Under the pieces are notes generated by a model. The model saw only the letters and a program-made list of their open reading frames with translations, had not been told where the DNA came from and searched no databases. From Olivibacter domesticus (GTDB lineage: Bacteria > Bacteroidota > Bacteroidia > Sphingobacteriales > Sphingobacteriaceae): a stretch of DNA of 64,000 nucleotides. The stretch is from positions 310,001-374,000 of the forward strand of contig NZ_FOAF01000003.1 in the NCBI RefSeq assembly GCF_900109575.1. Reading direction: 5' to 3'. The position numbers and the translations under genes were made by a program. Below are positions 34,991 to 43,022 of this stretch, piece by piece. Numbering within the stretch: position 1 is the stretch's first letter; each line of letters opens with the position of its first letter.

Positions 34991-36730
34991 ATGAAAACAT
35001 TAAATACACAATTGCTTGTCGAACGATTGACCAAGCGGATGGACTTACACCGGATTTTTCTTTTTTCCTACCCCTTTTTAGGAGAAGAGCAGCTCCATCT
35101 CTTGTTAGTCGTCAACCCGGTCAAGGGCTTATCGCCTAAAACGATGGCGCCCATCGTCTCGCTGTGCATGTCGGATACCACTGAGATCCCTTTTGATATG
35201 ATTCTTGCAGGAGAGTGGCAAAATCAATTGAAGCAGGGGAGCCTATACTACACCTATGCTTCCTTGCCTCAACATGAGCTATTCAATGCATCAAAGAAAA
35301 AAAGTCCGTTGTTATCACACAAAACCATAACAGGTTTACTAGAGCTTGCCCAGTTAAACTACGAGAAATGCAAGAAGGGTTCTGACGAATTCAGGGAGGC
35401 GGTAAATAATTTTATTGCCAAAGGCGACTATGGACAGGCAACCTTTATGTTGCATCAGTTTTTGGAGCTACGGCTCAAAGGTTTCCAGGCTACTGTAGGT
35501 ATAAATGGGGGAAAATCACACAACATAGAACACCTTATGAAATCGGTAAAAGGAATGGCTCCCCAATTGTTGTCTATCTTCCCTTATGATAGTCCATCCG
35601 TCGAGCTGCTTCGTTTGTTAGACCAAAGCTACGTCAAGGGTAAGAAGGTAGAGACCGTGGAAATTACAGAAGAGGAATTCAATGTGCTCTTGGAAAAATG
35701 TGAACTTGCATGCGCGGCAATGGATGGCATGGTGGCAATGATGGTCCAGCTGATCACAAACTATCGGGAACAACTGCCAGATTCGGTTGCCGAGGATCGG
35801 AAAGACGTACAGGCCGCTAAAACGACAGCAAATACAGCATCCCTGCAGGAAGCATGCGAGGATTTTTCTAGCTTCCCTTGGCCGGAGCGATACAAGCAGG
35901 ATGTAAACATCTTGCTAGATGGCCTGTATCAACAGCACAGGCCGGAGCAGATCATCATGCTGAACTACCATACAGAAGGATTCTCCGGTAGTAATCTGTT
36001 TCAGGAGGAGGAGGAAGAAAAAAAGCAAGGCAACAAAGTGGAGCTCTACCTAGTTCTACTAATGAAAAATATAGGACCATATCGTTTTAAAGCCAAACAA
36101 CAGGGTGTAGCTAGCGCCACGATTATTTACCTGAACGTGGATTACGTAAGACAGAAGCTCGGTGAGGGGGACCGCTTTGTGCATACGCTTTGGACAAAAG
36201 GCTGTTTACTTCGTAAAAAATCGACATTTTCACCCTCATTTACAGTCGCCGACGTAGATTGGAAGGCCGAATATGAAAGTGTAAAAAGCATTTTAGGGAA
36301 TGCAATAATTACCATGGAAAATCTGCGTGACCTAATTGAGAAAGGCGGGAAGATCGCGTGTGATATAGGCTTATTGTTGCTAAGTGATTTATTACAAATT
36401 GGTGTATATACCTATTTAAAATGTAGGGTAGGATTCATACCATCAAAATTATCGCTATTGGAGGTGTTTGGGTGGACAGGAGTTACGGGTAGGCAAATAT
36501 TTGATCGCCTCACTACTGATGTTGAGGAGAACATGCATTTGCTTCATCTTTCTCTTCATCCAAAGCAGATTTGGTGGCAGGACCAGCTTATGAACGAGGA
36601 CATGATTAGTTGGTATTTTCTTGACAAAGTGCGGGAATATTTCACGTTGTTCAATGATCTTTGTCATGATACATTGAAAGAATTGAAAAATAAGGCTGAA
36701 AAGGAGCAAATAGACGCAACAGTGATATGA
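34991..36730 (+). CDS. Double MNT-like/HEPN-domain protein (579 aa), first gene of a four-gene cassette
   Basis: Residues 130-215 form a HEPN domain of the kind that accompanies minimal nucleotidyltransferases (GDYGQATFMLHQFLELRLKG, then GGKSHNIEHLM). Residues 15-95 before it look like a degenerate nucleotidyltransferase fold (IFLFSYPF...LHLLLVVNP) without the catalytic GS...DxD. The pattern repeats: residues 315-420 (IIMLNYHT...KVELYLVLLM) and 437-510 (IEKGGKIACDIGLLLLSDLL...FIPSKLSLLEVF) align with the first unit, so the protein is an internal duplication. The second HEPN has lost the histidine. The stop overlaps the next start (ATGA). Function unknown; I infer a nucleic-acid or toxin-related role by family analogy. 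Confidence 0.75.
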   Translation: MKTLNTQLLVERLTKRMDLHRIFLFSYPFLGEEQLHLLLVVNPVKGLSPKTMAPIVSLCMSDTTEIPFDMILAGEWQNQLKQGSLYYTYASLPQHELFNASKKKSPLLSHKTITGLLELAQLNYEKCKKGSDEFREAVNNFIAKGDYGQATFMLHQFLELRLKGFQATVGINGGKSHNIEHLMKSVKGMAPQLLSIFPYDSPSVELLRLLDQSYVKGKKVETVEITEEEFNVLLEKCELACAAMDGMVAMMVQLITNYREQLPDSVAEDRKDVQAAKTTANTASLQEACEDFSSFPWPERYKQDVNILLDGLYQQHRPEQIIMLNYHTEGFSGSNLFQEEEEEKKQGNKVELYLVLLMKNIGPYRFKAKQQGVASATIIYLNVDYVRQKLGEGDRFVHTLWTKGCLLRKKSTFSPSFTVADVDWKAEYESVKSILGNAIITMENLRDLIEKGGKIACDIGLLLLSDLLQIGVYTYLKCRVGFIPSKLSLLEVFGWTGVTGRQIFDRLTTDVEENMHLLHLSLHPKQIWWQDQLMNEDMISWYFLDKVREYFTLFNDLCHDTLKELKNKAEKEQIDATVI

Positions 36731-37437
36731 AAGAATTATTTGAAGATGTAGCCGTGGAGAAATTCACGGTGGAATGTTCGCTGATGTATTCTAGTTTTAT
36801 CTATTGCCTTATGCTCAATCGGATTGTTCGTCGCTACTCTTCAATGGAGCTGTCTTTTTTACTTGGCCAAGAAGACGATTTTATTGATAACATCGAACGG
36901 TTCAAGGTAATTGACTTCAGCATTGATCTATATGGGCAATTATGTAAGGTGTTTCGACATACTTCCTTTGCCCATCATCAATACCACGGAGAGAAAGATA
37001 TTAAACATGAAATGCATGTGTGGGAAGCCGGAGGAACAATATTTTATCGGATGGAATGCTACAAAAGCGTGTATGAAAGCATTGTCCTATTTCAGTTGAC
37101 TGAGGAGGATCCAAATACAGCTGCGTATCGCTATAAAAATTCGGTTGAACTTGACCAATGCCAATCACAAGAAATTTTGAAAATCATGCTTGAAAACAAT
37201 CTTTTTAAGAATCCAATTAGTGGCCTTGAACTCCATCGACTTCTCGAGAATACGTTGGAAAGTCAAGTCTACCCAATCCATTTTAAAACCGAACTCGAAA
37301 AACTGATAGGGCGTAAAGGAAAAGCACCCCTGAAACGGACAAAACGGCGAAGTTATGGATATCGTTACGTGCTCCATCCCGGTACGGATATGACCTATGC
37401 AATGGATTTTGTTAACCAAAAATTTGATAAACTATGA
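36727..37437 (+). CDS. Unknown protein with HEPN-like R-x5/6-H motif (236 aa)
   Basis: I do not recognise this family. The protein is mostly helical. It contains LCKVFRHTSFAHHQYH at residues 72-87, where R77 and H83/H84 fit the R-x4-6-H motif (with polar residue after R and AH before the end) found in HEPN ribonucleases. A very basic stretch, GKAPLKRTKRRSYGYR, lies near residue 210 and could bind nucleic acid. The gene overlaps its upstream and downstream neighbours by four bases each (ATGA), so the proteins are probably made in fixed proportion. HEPN assignment is inference from the motif only; a match to RteC-type proteins was considered but not supported. Confidence 0.6.
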   Translation: MKELFEDVAVEKFTVECSLMYSSFIYCLMLNRIVRRYSSMELSFLLGQEDDFIDNIERFKVIDFSIDLYGQLCKVFRHTSFAHHQYHGEKDIKHEMHVWEAGGTIFYRMECYKSVYESIVLFQLTEEDPNTAAYRYKNSVELDQCQSQEILKIMLENNLFKNPISGLELHRLLENTLESQVYPIHFKTELEKLIGRKGKAPLKRTKRRSYGYRYVLHPGTDMTYAMDFVNQKFDKL

Positions 37438-38201
37438 CTAAAATTGAAACGGAATATTTGGATGTTCCTAGAGATTGTCTGGTTTCCTGCAAACTTTTCG
37501 GAATTACGGTACCTGATTTTTTACAGTGTATTATCCAACATTTTTGCTACACACATATACAACTACATGACCGTTCCGAATATGATATGGCTACAAAGGC
37601 ATTTCTGGGGGCAGAGAAACAATTAGAAGAAAAGGAAATTGTCCCAATAACGCATTTGTCAGCAACCCAACGTGATAATTTCCTGCGAATACTAAAGCAG
37701 TTGCTGAAAATGACTACAAACCGAAATTACAGTATTTCCGCGAGAAGGAATAAAGGAAAAATACTCGTAAACAAAATGTTTTCTCTTCTCTCAACAGGCC
37801 TAGTTGTGAAGGATATTGTATACTACAGCGAAGATATAAAAATCCAGTTGAACAAGGATTTTCTGCTGATGACTTTAATCAACCAACGGTCGCCAACTGA
37901 GCTGTTGAATGCGATGATGAAGAATATTTCCTACGCTACATTAGCTGCACGTCAACATCTGAAAGAAGAAATTTTCAATCCTGCCGGATCTTTTTTTGTA
38001 CGCGTAATGGATGGCTACGGCAACTTACAAGATACAAAATATTTGAATTCACGAGCGTTTAAAGAATTTTTGTGGGACGTACAGGAATTTAGGCCACGAT
38101 ATTTCTTTTATCGGAATTTGGAAGATCGTATTGAAGTGTACCGCGAGCGGTTAGAAGAAAACTTTCAACGAATTGATAAACCTTTTTTTGACTATGATTA
38201 A
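37434..38201 (+). CDS. Unknown cytoplasmic protein of the HEPN cassette (255 aa)
   Basis: No known family recognised. The N-terminus (CKLFGITVPDFLQCIIQHFC, about residues 19-38) resembles the N-terminus of the next gene's product (CDIFNLTPEEIIQDFINN). This suggests a shared small helical module, perhaps for association. The middle is basic (SARRNKGKILVNK) and the C-terminus is charged and helical (RIEVYRERLEENFQR). There is no signal peptide or membrane segment. The start overlaps the stop of the preceding gene, and the stop overlaps the start of the next gene by eight bases. Confidence 0.6.
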   Translation: MTKIETEYLDVPRDCLVSCKLFGITVPDFLQCIIQHFCYTHIQLHDRSEYDMATKAFLGAEKQLEEKEIVPITHLSATQRDNFLRILKQLLKMTTNRNYSISARRNKGKILVNKMFSLLSTGLVVKDIVYYSEDIKIQLNKDFLLMTLINQRSPTELLNAMMKNISYATLAARQHLKEEIFNPAGSFFVRVMDGYGNLQDTKYLNSRAFKEFLWDVQEFRPRYFFYRNLEDRIEVYRERLEENFQRIDKPFFDYD

Positions 38202-38571
38202 CTTACAAAAAATAAATATGGCGCATGAATTCAGACAAGTGTGTGATATATTCAATTTAACTCCCGAAGAAATAATTCAGGATTTCATAAACAATGTATC
38301 CATAGCGGAATATCTATGTGATCCATTTGCACCAAATCGTTGGGCAAATACGTTCGTACTTGAATTTGTGATTGCGCAAGTTGAGTCGGAAGAGATTATG
38401 ACGAAATATGGTGAGTTTGTTGAAAAACTAATATCATCTGTCTTGTCTAACCCTAAGGAAGCAAAGACAATAAGTCGAAAGATGGTGGACGAATGGCACA
38501 AAGCTGTTTTGGAAGATCGTATTAAAGACATGATGGATGACCAAGATGCGGAAGAAGACAATGAACTATAG
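38194..38571 (+). CDS. Small acidic protein, last gene of the HEPN cassette (125 aa)
   Basis: The frame is open from 38173. I choose the ATG at 38194 (MINLQKINMAHEF) because it overlaps the preceding stop only slightly; the ATG at 38218 (MAHEF) is also possible. The product is small and has a strongly acidic tail (DMMDDQDAEEDNEL). Its N-terminal motif CDIFNLTPEEIIQDFINNVS is shared with the preceding protein. Small size, acidic tail and last position would fit an inhibitor or adaptor, but this is speculation. The gene converges with the AraC-TPR gene, whose stop lies 48 bp away. Confidence 0.6.
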   Translation: MINLQKINMAHEFRQVCDIFNLTPEEIIQDFINNVSIAEYLCDPFAPNRWANTFVLEFVIAQVESEEIMTKYGEFVEKLISSVLSNPKEAKTISRKMVDEWHKAVLEDRIKDMMDDQDAEEDNEL

Positions 38572-38619
38572 GCTACTGAATTAATTATCAATTTTTTTAG
38601 AATATCAACACGCGTTGTG

Positions 38620-40740
38620 CTATAACAACCCTTTTTCTTCCAATGATGCCTTTAGCTCTTTATGCTTATCCCAAAATTTAGTTTTAATGGTGTGCATTAC
38701 CATCTTGAATTCAGGTAGGTTTCTAAGAGGTTTAACTAAAGGATCTCTTTCAAGTAAAAGTATCCAATATTGGTAATTATCTTCCTTGGTAAATAACTTC
38801 AAGTGATCTAGGGTTTTCTTTCTATCTTTTAGGTAAGCATAGTACATCGCTAGGTGTACATGTTTATAAATAGATTGGTCATTGTCTGCAAATTTTTTAA
38901 AACTGGTTATGAATTTATTCGATTCCTCTTTAAAACCCAATTTGGATAGAACGATTCCCATGGTGAGGTCCACGTTTTTAAAAATGTCCAATTGTTGAGC
39001 TTCACGAAGTTTGATAAATTGTTTATAGTATCGATAAGCGGCTTGATAATCGCCCGCGTAACAGTATACGTTCCCCATTTCCTGCAAAATATGGAGCTGC
39101 GTGCTATCTCTCTCCAATTCTTTTAATAACAACTGCTTTGTTTGGTCGATGGTACCGTCTTTAGCAAAAAGGATAGCAGCCTTCACCCAGATGGCATAGG
39201 AATTTTCGAGATTGTAAGCTATTGACTTATCAATGAAATGAAGCGATTCTTCTACAAATCCTGTTTGTATGAGCGCATTGCTGAGGTGTAAATAGTTGAG
39301 GCTCGTGCTTGCGGAATCTTGTAATCCGGCATTCAACTTAACCCCTAGAAGAGCATACTCAAGGTACTTGGCAGTATTGGGAATAGAATAATTATAAAAA
39401 TCTGATAAAAAGTGGATAGCCAAAATGGAATTAGGATTGTATTCCAAGGCTTTTTCAAGATAGGGAACGGCAGCCCCATAGTCTTTTTTATGTGCATAAA
39501 ATAAAGCTTTAGCGATCAGGCTTTCGGGTAAAAGAGGGTCGCATAAAAGCGCTTTATCTGCGTAAAAACCCATTTCAGCGGTATAAATTTTTCTTTCTTG
39601 AAAAAGATCCAGGTAGTAGTAGGCGATGGCAGAAACGGCATAAGCAAGGGCAAATTGAGGATCTTCTTTAATAGCCTTCTTAAAATAGCTGATGCCCTGT
39701 TCTAAGTTGGCATGACCACCTCTACGTAATAAATCGCTGCCTTTAAAAAAAAGGTCATATGCCACCAAATTCTCGGTCGGATTTTTTTCAATCCTCGATC
39801 GTTCTTCACGAGTAATGGTCGCTTGAACTTCTTTAGCAATGTCTTTTGCAATCTCCTGCTGCAATTGAAAAATATCTTTAACCTCTCTGCGATATTGTCG
39901 CGACCATAAGTGCCGGTCTTTTGGAGCTTCGATTAACTGCACATTTAATAAAATCCGGTTACCGATCTTTTGACCGCTCCCCTCCACGAAATAATTTACA
40001 TTGAGCTCTTTGGCCATCTCGGGGATGGATTTGAATAGATTCCTGTACTTTTCGGATGAAGTCCTACTTGTTACTTTCAGATCTTTTATTTTTTGAAGAT
40101 TATTGAGGGTAGATTCCATCAAGCCATTGATTAAGTAGACATTGGTCGAATCATTACTGTCATTTTTGAAGGGTAGTACGGCAATCGATTTTTCAAGCGA
40201 GCTCTTAGTAGATGAAGCGTCCATACCATACCTGAGTAAAGCAATGGCTAATACAACGATTAACCCGGCAGATAGTAAGATAAAAACAAAGCGTCGCTTA
40301 TGGCTTTTGGAGACTGCAGGAGGAGGAATATTTTCTGTTGCTTCTTTTTGGTTATTAGCTGCTCCGGGAGGGAAGCCATAATATTCGCGAAAGCACTTGA
40401 TAAAGTAGGAGGTACTGCTAAATCCCACACGGTCTGCTACTTCAGAAACGTTTAAAGAAGAGTCTCGAAGCAGATTCATCCCCTGTTCTAAGCGCACCTG
40501 CCGTATTAGTTGACTTACTGACAAATTGCTGAGCTTTCTCACTTTACGGAGTAGATTTGAGCGACTCATATTCAGCTCATTGGCGAGTTCGGAAACGCCA
40601 AACTGCTCATTCGAGAGATTTTTCTCCACGATCGTAGCAATTTGACGGATAAAATCATTAGCAAAGGGCTGATAATCAGGCATTGGTTTACATCTTATCT
40701 TTTCTATATCAAACTTAGATAAATTGCTTTTTATATGCAA
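38620..40740 (-). CDS. Membrane-anchored AraC-family regulator with TPR sensor region (706 aa)
   Basis: N-terminal AraC/XylS helix-turn-helix pair at about residues 35-125 (GVSELANELNMSRSNLLRKV and SEVADRVGFSSTSYFIKCFR). A single membrane helix lies at 150-170 (FVFILLSAGLIVVLAIALL). The periplasmic part then has a TolB/FlgO-like segment (SIAVLPFKNDS...LINGLMESTLNNL, 184-290) and TPR units to the end (e.g. FKKAIKEDPQFALAYAVSA, LEKALEYNPNSILAIHFLS). This order puts DNA binding and sensing in one transmembrane chain. The likely target is the divergent ankyrin/acyltransferase unit, where a direct repeat (40837-40871) fits AraC sites. M20 is a possible alternative start. Confidence 0.88.
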   Translation of the reverse strand: MHIKSNLSKFDIEKIRCKPMPDYQPFANDFIRQIATIVEKNLSNEQFGVSELANELNMSRSNLLRKVRKLSNLSVSQLIRQVRLEQGMNLLRDSSLNVSEVADRVGFSSTSYFIKCFREYYGFPPGAANNQKEATENIPPPAVSKSHKRRFVFILLSAGLIVVLAIALLRYGMDASSTKSSLEKSIAVLPFKNDSNDSTNVYLINGLMESTLNNLQKIKDLKVTSRTSSEKYRNLFKSIPEMAKELNVNYFVEGSGQKIGNRILLNVQLIEAPKDRHLWSRQYRREVKDIFQLQQEIAKDIAKEVQATITREERSRIEKNPTENLVAYDLFFKGSDLLRRGGHANLEQGISYFKKAIKEDPQFALAYAVSAIAYYYLDLFQERKIYTAEMGFYADKALLCDPLLPESLIAKALFYAHKKDYGAAVPYLEKALEYNPNSILAIHFLSDFYNYSIPNTAKYLEYALLGVKLNAGLQDSASTSLNYLHLSNALIQTGFVEESLHFIDKSIAYNLENSYAIWVKAAILFAKDGTIDQTKQLLLKELERDSTQLHILQEMGNVYCYAGDYQAAYRYYKQFIKLREAQQLDIFKNVDLTMGIVLSKLGFKEESNKFITSFKKFADNDQSIYKHVHLAMYYAYLKDRKKTLDHLKLFTKEDNYQYWILLLERDPLVKPLRNLPEFKMVMHTIKTKFWDKHKELKASLEEKGLL

Positions 40741-40836
40741 TATAATCGCGTGGCATATAAAAGCAGTTTATCGGTCTCTCCTCTGCCATTTGGAGCTTAT
40801 TGTTATAGAGGAAATGTACCTATTTGAATGGTTATG

Positions 40837-40871
40837 CATCATAATTTATATCGATTCATCATAATTTATAT
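40837..40871. promoter_or_regulatory. Direct repeat, candidate AraC-type operator
   Basis: CATCATAATTTATAT occurs twice, without mismatch, at 40837-40851 and 40857-40871. The 20-bp period places both copies on the same DNA face, as for tandem sites of AraC-family proteins. It lies between the divergently transcribed AraC-TPR and ankyrin genes. Confidence 0.55.
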
Positions 40872-40979
40872 TGTCATCGCTAAACTTGATGATTTTATCC
40901 GCATGGCTATTTGGAGCACCGTGTAAACGAGAACGATCTTTACAACAGGAAAAATCTAAAACAGCTAATGCTCATTATC

Positions 40980-41576
40980 ATGAAAACAAAAGAAAGAAAT
41001 CTATCAAAAGTAGCCTTCACATTATTTTTTTTAATGGCCTCATTTATTATAGCCGGATGTGCCGGACAAAGCGTTTCTAACCAAACGGAAAAGTCTGCTG
41101 ATGTTAAGGACAAGGTAGCCGCTCCAAAAATTGACATCCACACCGCAGTTGTAACGGGAAATCTGGAAGCCGTTCAGCAGCATATTGACGCGGGAACCGA
41201 TCTAAATAAGAAAGACCCTTATGGAGGATCGAGTCCTTTAATATCCGCAGCATTATTTAATAAGCCGGAAATGGTTAAGCTATTAATCGATGCAGGAGCA
41301 GATCTGGATTTTCAGAATAAAGAAGGGTCTACCGCACTCATTACTGCCGCGTTCTTTGGCCGACCGGAAATTGTTAAGATGTTATTGGATAGTGGTGCCG
41401 ATAAAACAATAAAGAACAAATATGGAGCTACGGCATATGAATCCGTTATAACCCCCTTTAGCAAGGTGAAGAGCACTTATGATATGATGGGCAAAATGCT
41501 TGAGCCATTGGGACTAAAGTTGGATTACGCATATCTTGAAAAAATTCGGCCAGAGATAGCTGCTCAATTGAAATAG
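40980..41576 (+). CDS. Ankyrin-repeat lipoprotein (198 aa)
   Basis: The start at 40980 (MKTKERNLSKVAF) gives a lipoprotein signal with lipobox IAGC after LFFLMASFI; the longer frame from 40911 would bury this signal. Ankyrin repeats follow: HTAVVTGNLEAVQQHIDAG, SPLISAALFNKPEMVKLLID, TALITAAFFGRPEIVKMLLD. Such small periplasmic or outer-membrane-anchored ankyrin proteins mediate protein contacts; no enzyme activity is expected. It lies 24 bp upstream of the acyltransferase gene and is probably cotranscribed with it. Confidence 0.88.
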   Translation: MKTKERNLSKVAFTLFFLMASFIIAGCAGQSVSNQTEKSADVKDKVAAPKIDIHTAVVTGNLEAVQQHIDAGTDLNKKDPYGGSSPLISAALFNKPEMVKLLIDAGADLDFQNKEGSTALITAAFFGRPEIVKMLLDSGADKTIKNKYGATAYESVITPFSKVKSTYDMMGKMLEPLGLKLDYAYLEKIRPEIAAQLK

Positions 41577-41600
41577 TAAACAAAGCAAAATTGAAAAAAT

Positions 41601-42647
41601 ATGCCAGCATTAGATAGGAGGTATGATATTGATTGGATGCGGGTCATTGCCATTGCCCTGCTCCTAATATATCATGTAGCCATTGGCTTTCAGCCGTGGG
41701 GAATGATGATTGGGTTTATTACAAATGAAAAGTCATGGGAGGCATTATGGGTTCCCATGAGCATGCTAAACGTATGGCGGATACCACTTTTATTTTATGT
41801 GTCAGGAATGGGCGTTTATTTCGCCATCAGAAATAGAAGCTGGAAGCAGCTGTTACAAGAAAGAGCCAGAAGAATACTACTTCCGTTCTTCTTTGGAATG
41901 CTGCTGATCGTTCCGCTCCACATTTATATATGGCAAAGGTATTATAAGTTTGATATAGATTATCTACCTGGTCCGGGTCATTTATGGTTTCTGGGGAACC
42001 TTTTTGTTTATGTAGTATTGTTAGCGCCTATCTTCTTCTATTTAAAGAAGAATGAAAAGGGGGAGCTTCTGACATGGATAAAAAGGCTATACAGCACTCC
42101 GCTAGGTATATTGTTCATGATGGGTATATTTATTGCAGAGGTTTTAGTACTTGACCCGGTACCCTTTGAGATGTATGCCATGACCTGGCATGGGTTTGTT
42201 TTAGGGTTACTAGCCTTTTTATTCGGCTTTTGTTTTGTGTTATGTGGTGCAACCTTTTGGGATATGATTCTAAAGTGGCGATGGCTATTTCTAGTGTTTG
42301 CAATTTCTTTTTTTGTGATAAGGTTGATTTATTTGCAGACTTCTACGCCAACGTACATGCTTTCTGTTGAGTCTAATTGTTGGATCATTTCTTTTTTTGC
42401 ATTTGCCTATAAATATGGCAATCATCCGGACAACTTACTTCGCTATTTAAGCAGTGCAGCGTATCCATTTTATATACTTCATATGATCTTTCTTTACCTT
42501 GGATCTTATCTTATCTTTCCATTGGATATAGAGGTACGTATTCAATTTTTGTTAGTTTTGCTTTTTACAATAACAGGTTGTTTCATTACTTATGAATTCC
42601 TTATCAGAAGAATAAGCTTTATCAGGCCACTCTTCGGATTAAAGTAA
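41601..42647 (+). CDS. Acyltransferase 3-family integral membrane protein (348 aa)
   Basis: Begins RYDIDWMRVIAIALLLIYHV, the typical first helix of the family with its conserved H (YHVAIGF). About ten membrane helices follow. The loop PFFFGMLLIVPLHIY with R residues before it (ERARRILLPF) and GHLWFLGNLFVY are characteristic. Members transfer acyl groups from the cytoplasm to periplasmic glycans or other carriers; the substrate here cannot be told. OpgC-like assignment is possible from the WMRV and GHLWFL blocks. Partner of the ankyrin lipoprotein gene. Confidence 0.88.
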   Translation: MPALDRRYDIDWMRVIAIALLLIYHVAIGFQPWGMMIGFITNEKSWEALWVPMSMLNVWRIPLLFYVSGMGVYFAIRNRSWKQLLQERARRILLPFFFGMLLIVPLHIYIWQRYYKFDIDYLPGPGHLWFLGNLFVYVVLLAPIFFYLKKNEKGELLTWIKRLYSTPLGILFMMGIFIAEVLVLDPVPFEMYAMTWHGFVLGLLAFLFGFCFVLCGATFWDMILKWRWLFLVFAISFFVIRLIYLQTSTPTYMLSVESNCWIISFFAFAYKYGNHPDNLLRYLSSAAYPFYILHMIFLYLGSYLIFPLDIEVRIQFLLVLLFTITGCFITYEFLIRRISFIRPLFGLK

Positions 42648-42708
42648 TACTAAAGGAAAATAGATGCATTCTGTTCGCACTAATACCGTATCAAATTCGC
42701 TAATCCAT

Positions 42709-42764
42709 CAGGTTTTTACCAGATCTGATCCAGGTTTCCATCAGATATATCTGGTAAAAACCTG
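42709..42764. repeat. 16-bp perfect inverted repeat with ATCTGGT units
   Basis: CAGGTTTTTACCAGAT (42709-42724) is the exact reverse complement of ATCTGGTAAAAACCTG (42749-42764), with 24 bp between them. Extra CAGATCTG and ATCTGGT copies lie inside and just downstream (to about 42789). It follows the acyltransferase stop by about 60 bp and could act as a transcription terminator or belong to a dispersed palindromic repeat family. Confidence 0.7.
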
Positions 42765-42902
42765 GTCAGATCTGGTCAATATCTGGTAACCGGACGAAGA
42801 TTGTCTGAAGTCACTACGAAGCAGGCTATGAACTTCCCGCTATTCATTCACCAAATTTACCAGCCTGTTCATGATTATATTCCTTTAAACGATTTTTATA
42901 AT

Positions 42903-43022
42903 ATGAAGTATCAAGTAATTCTTAAGAGCGTATTTTACAACGATTGTCTTATGTCTTCTTTATTCTGCCCAAAACCTAATAACGGTCAACTAATAACCAA
43001 TAACAAGTCACTAATAACCAAC
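42903..43022. repeat. Intergenic heptamer repeats before the P13 stop
   Basis: Starts with AAGTATC-AAGTAAT and continues with TCTTATG-TCTTCTT and then AATAACG-GTCAACT-AATAACC-AATAACA-like units up to the P13 stop codon. Same 7-nt periodic style as the other permease spacers. The stretch between 42790 and 42902 holds nothing recognisable. Confidence 0.6.

Noticed and set aside
36727-38201. RteC-like or conjugative-element origin of the unknown HEPN-cassette proteins
   Set aside because: No relaxase, integrase, mobilisation or tra genes nearby and no clear sequence match that I can support by eye.
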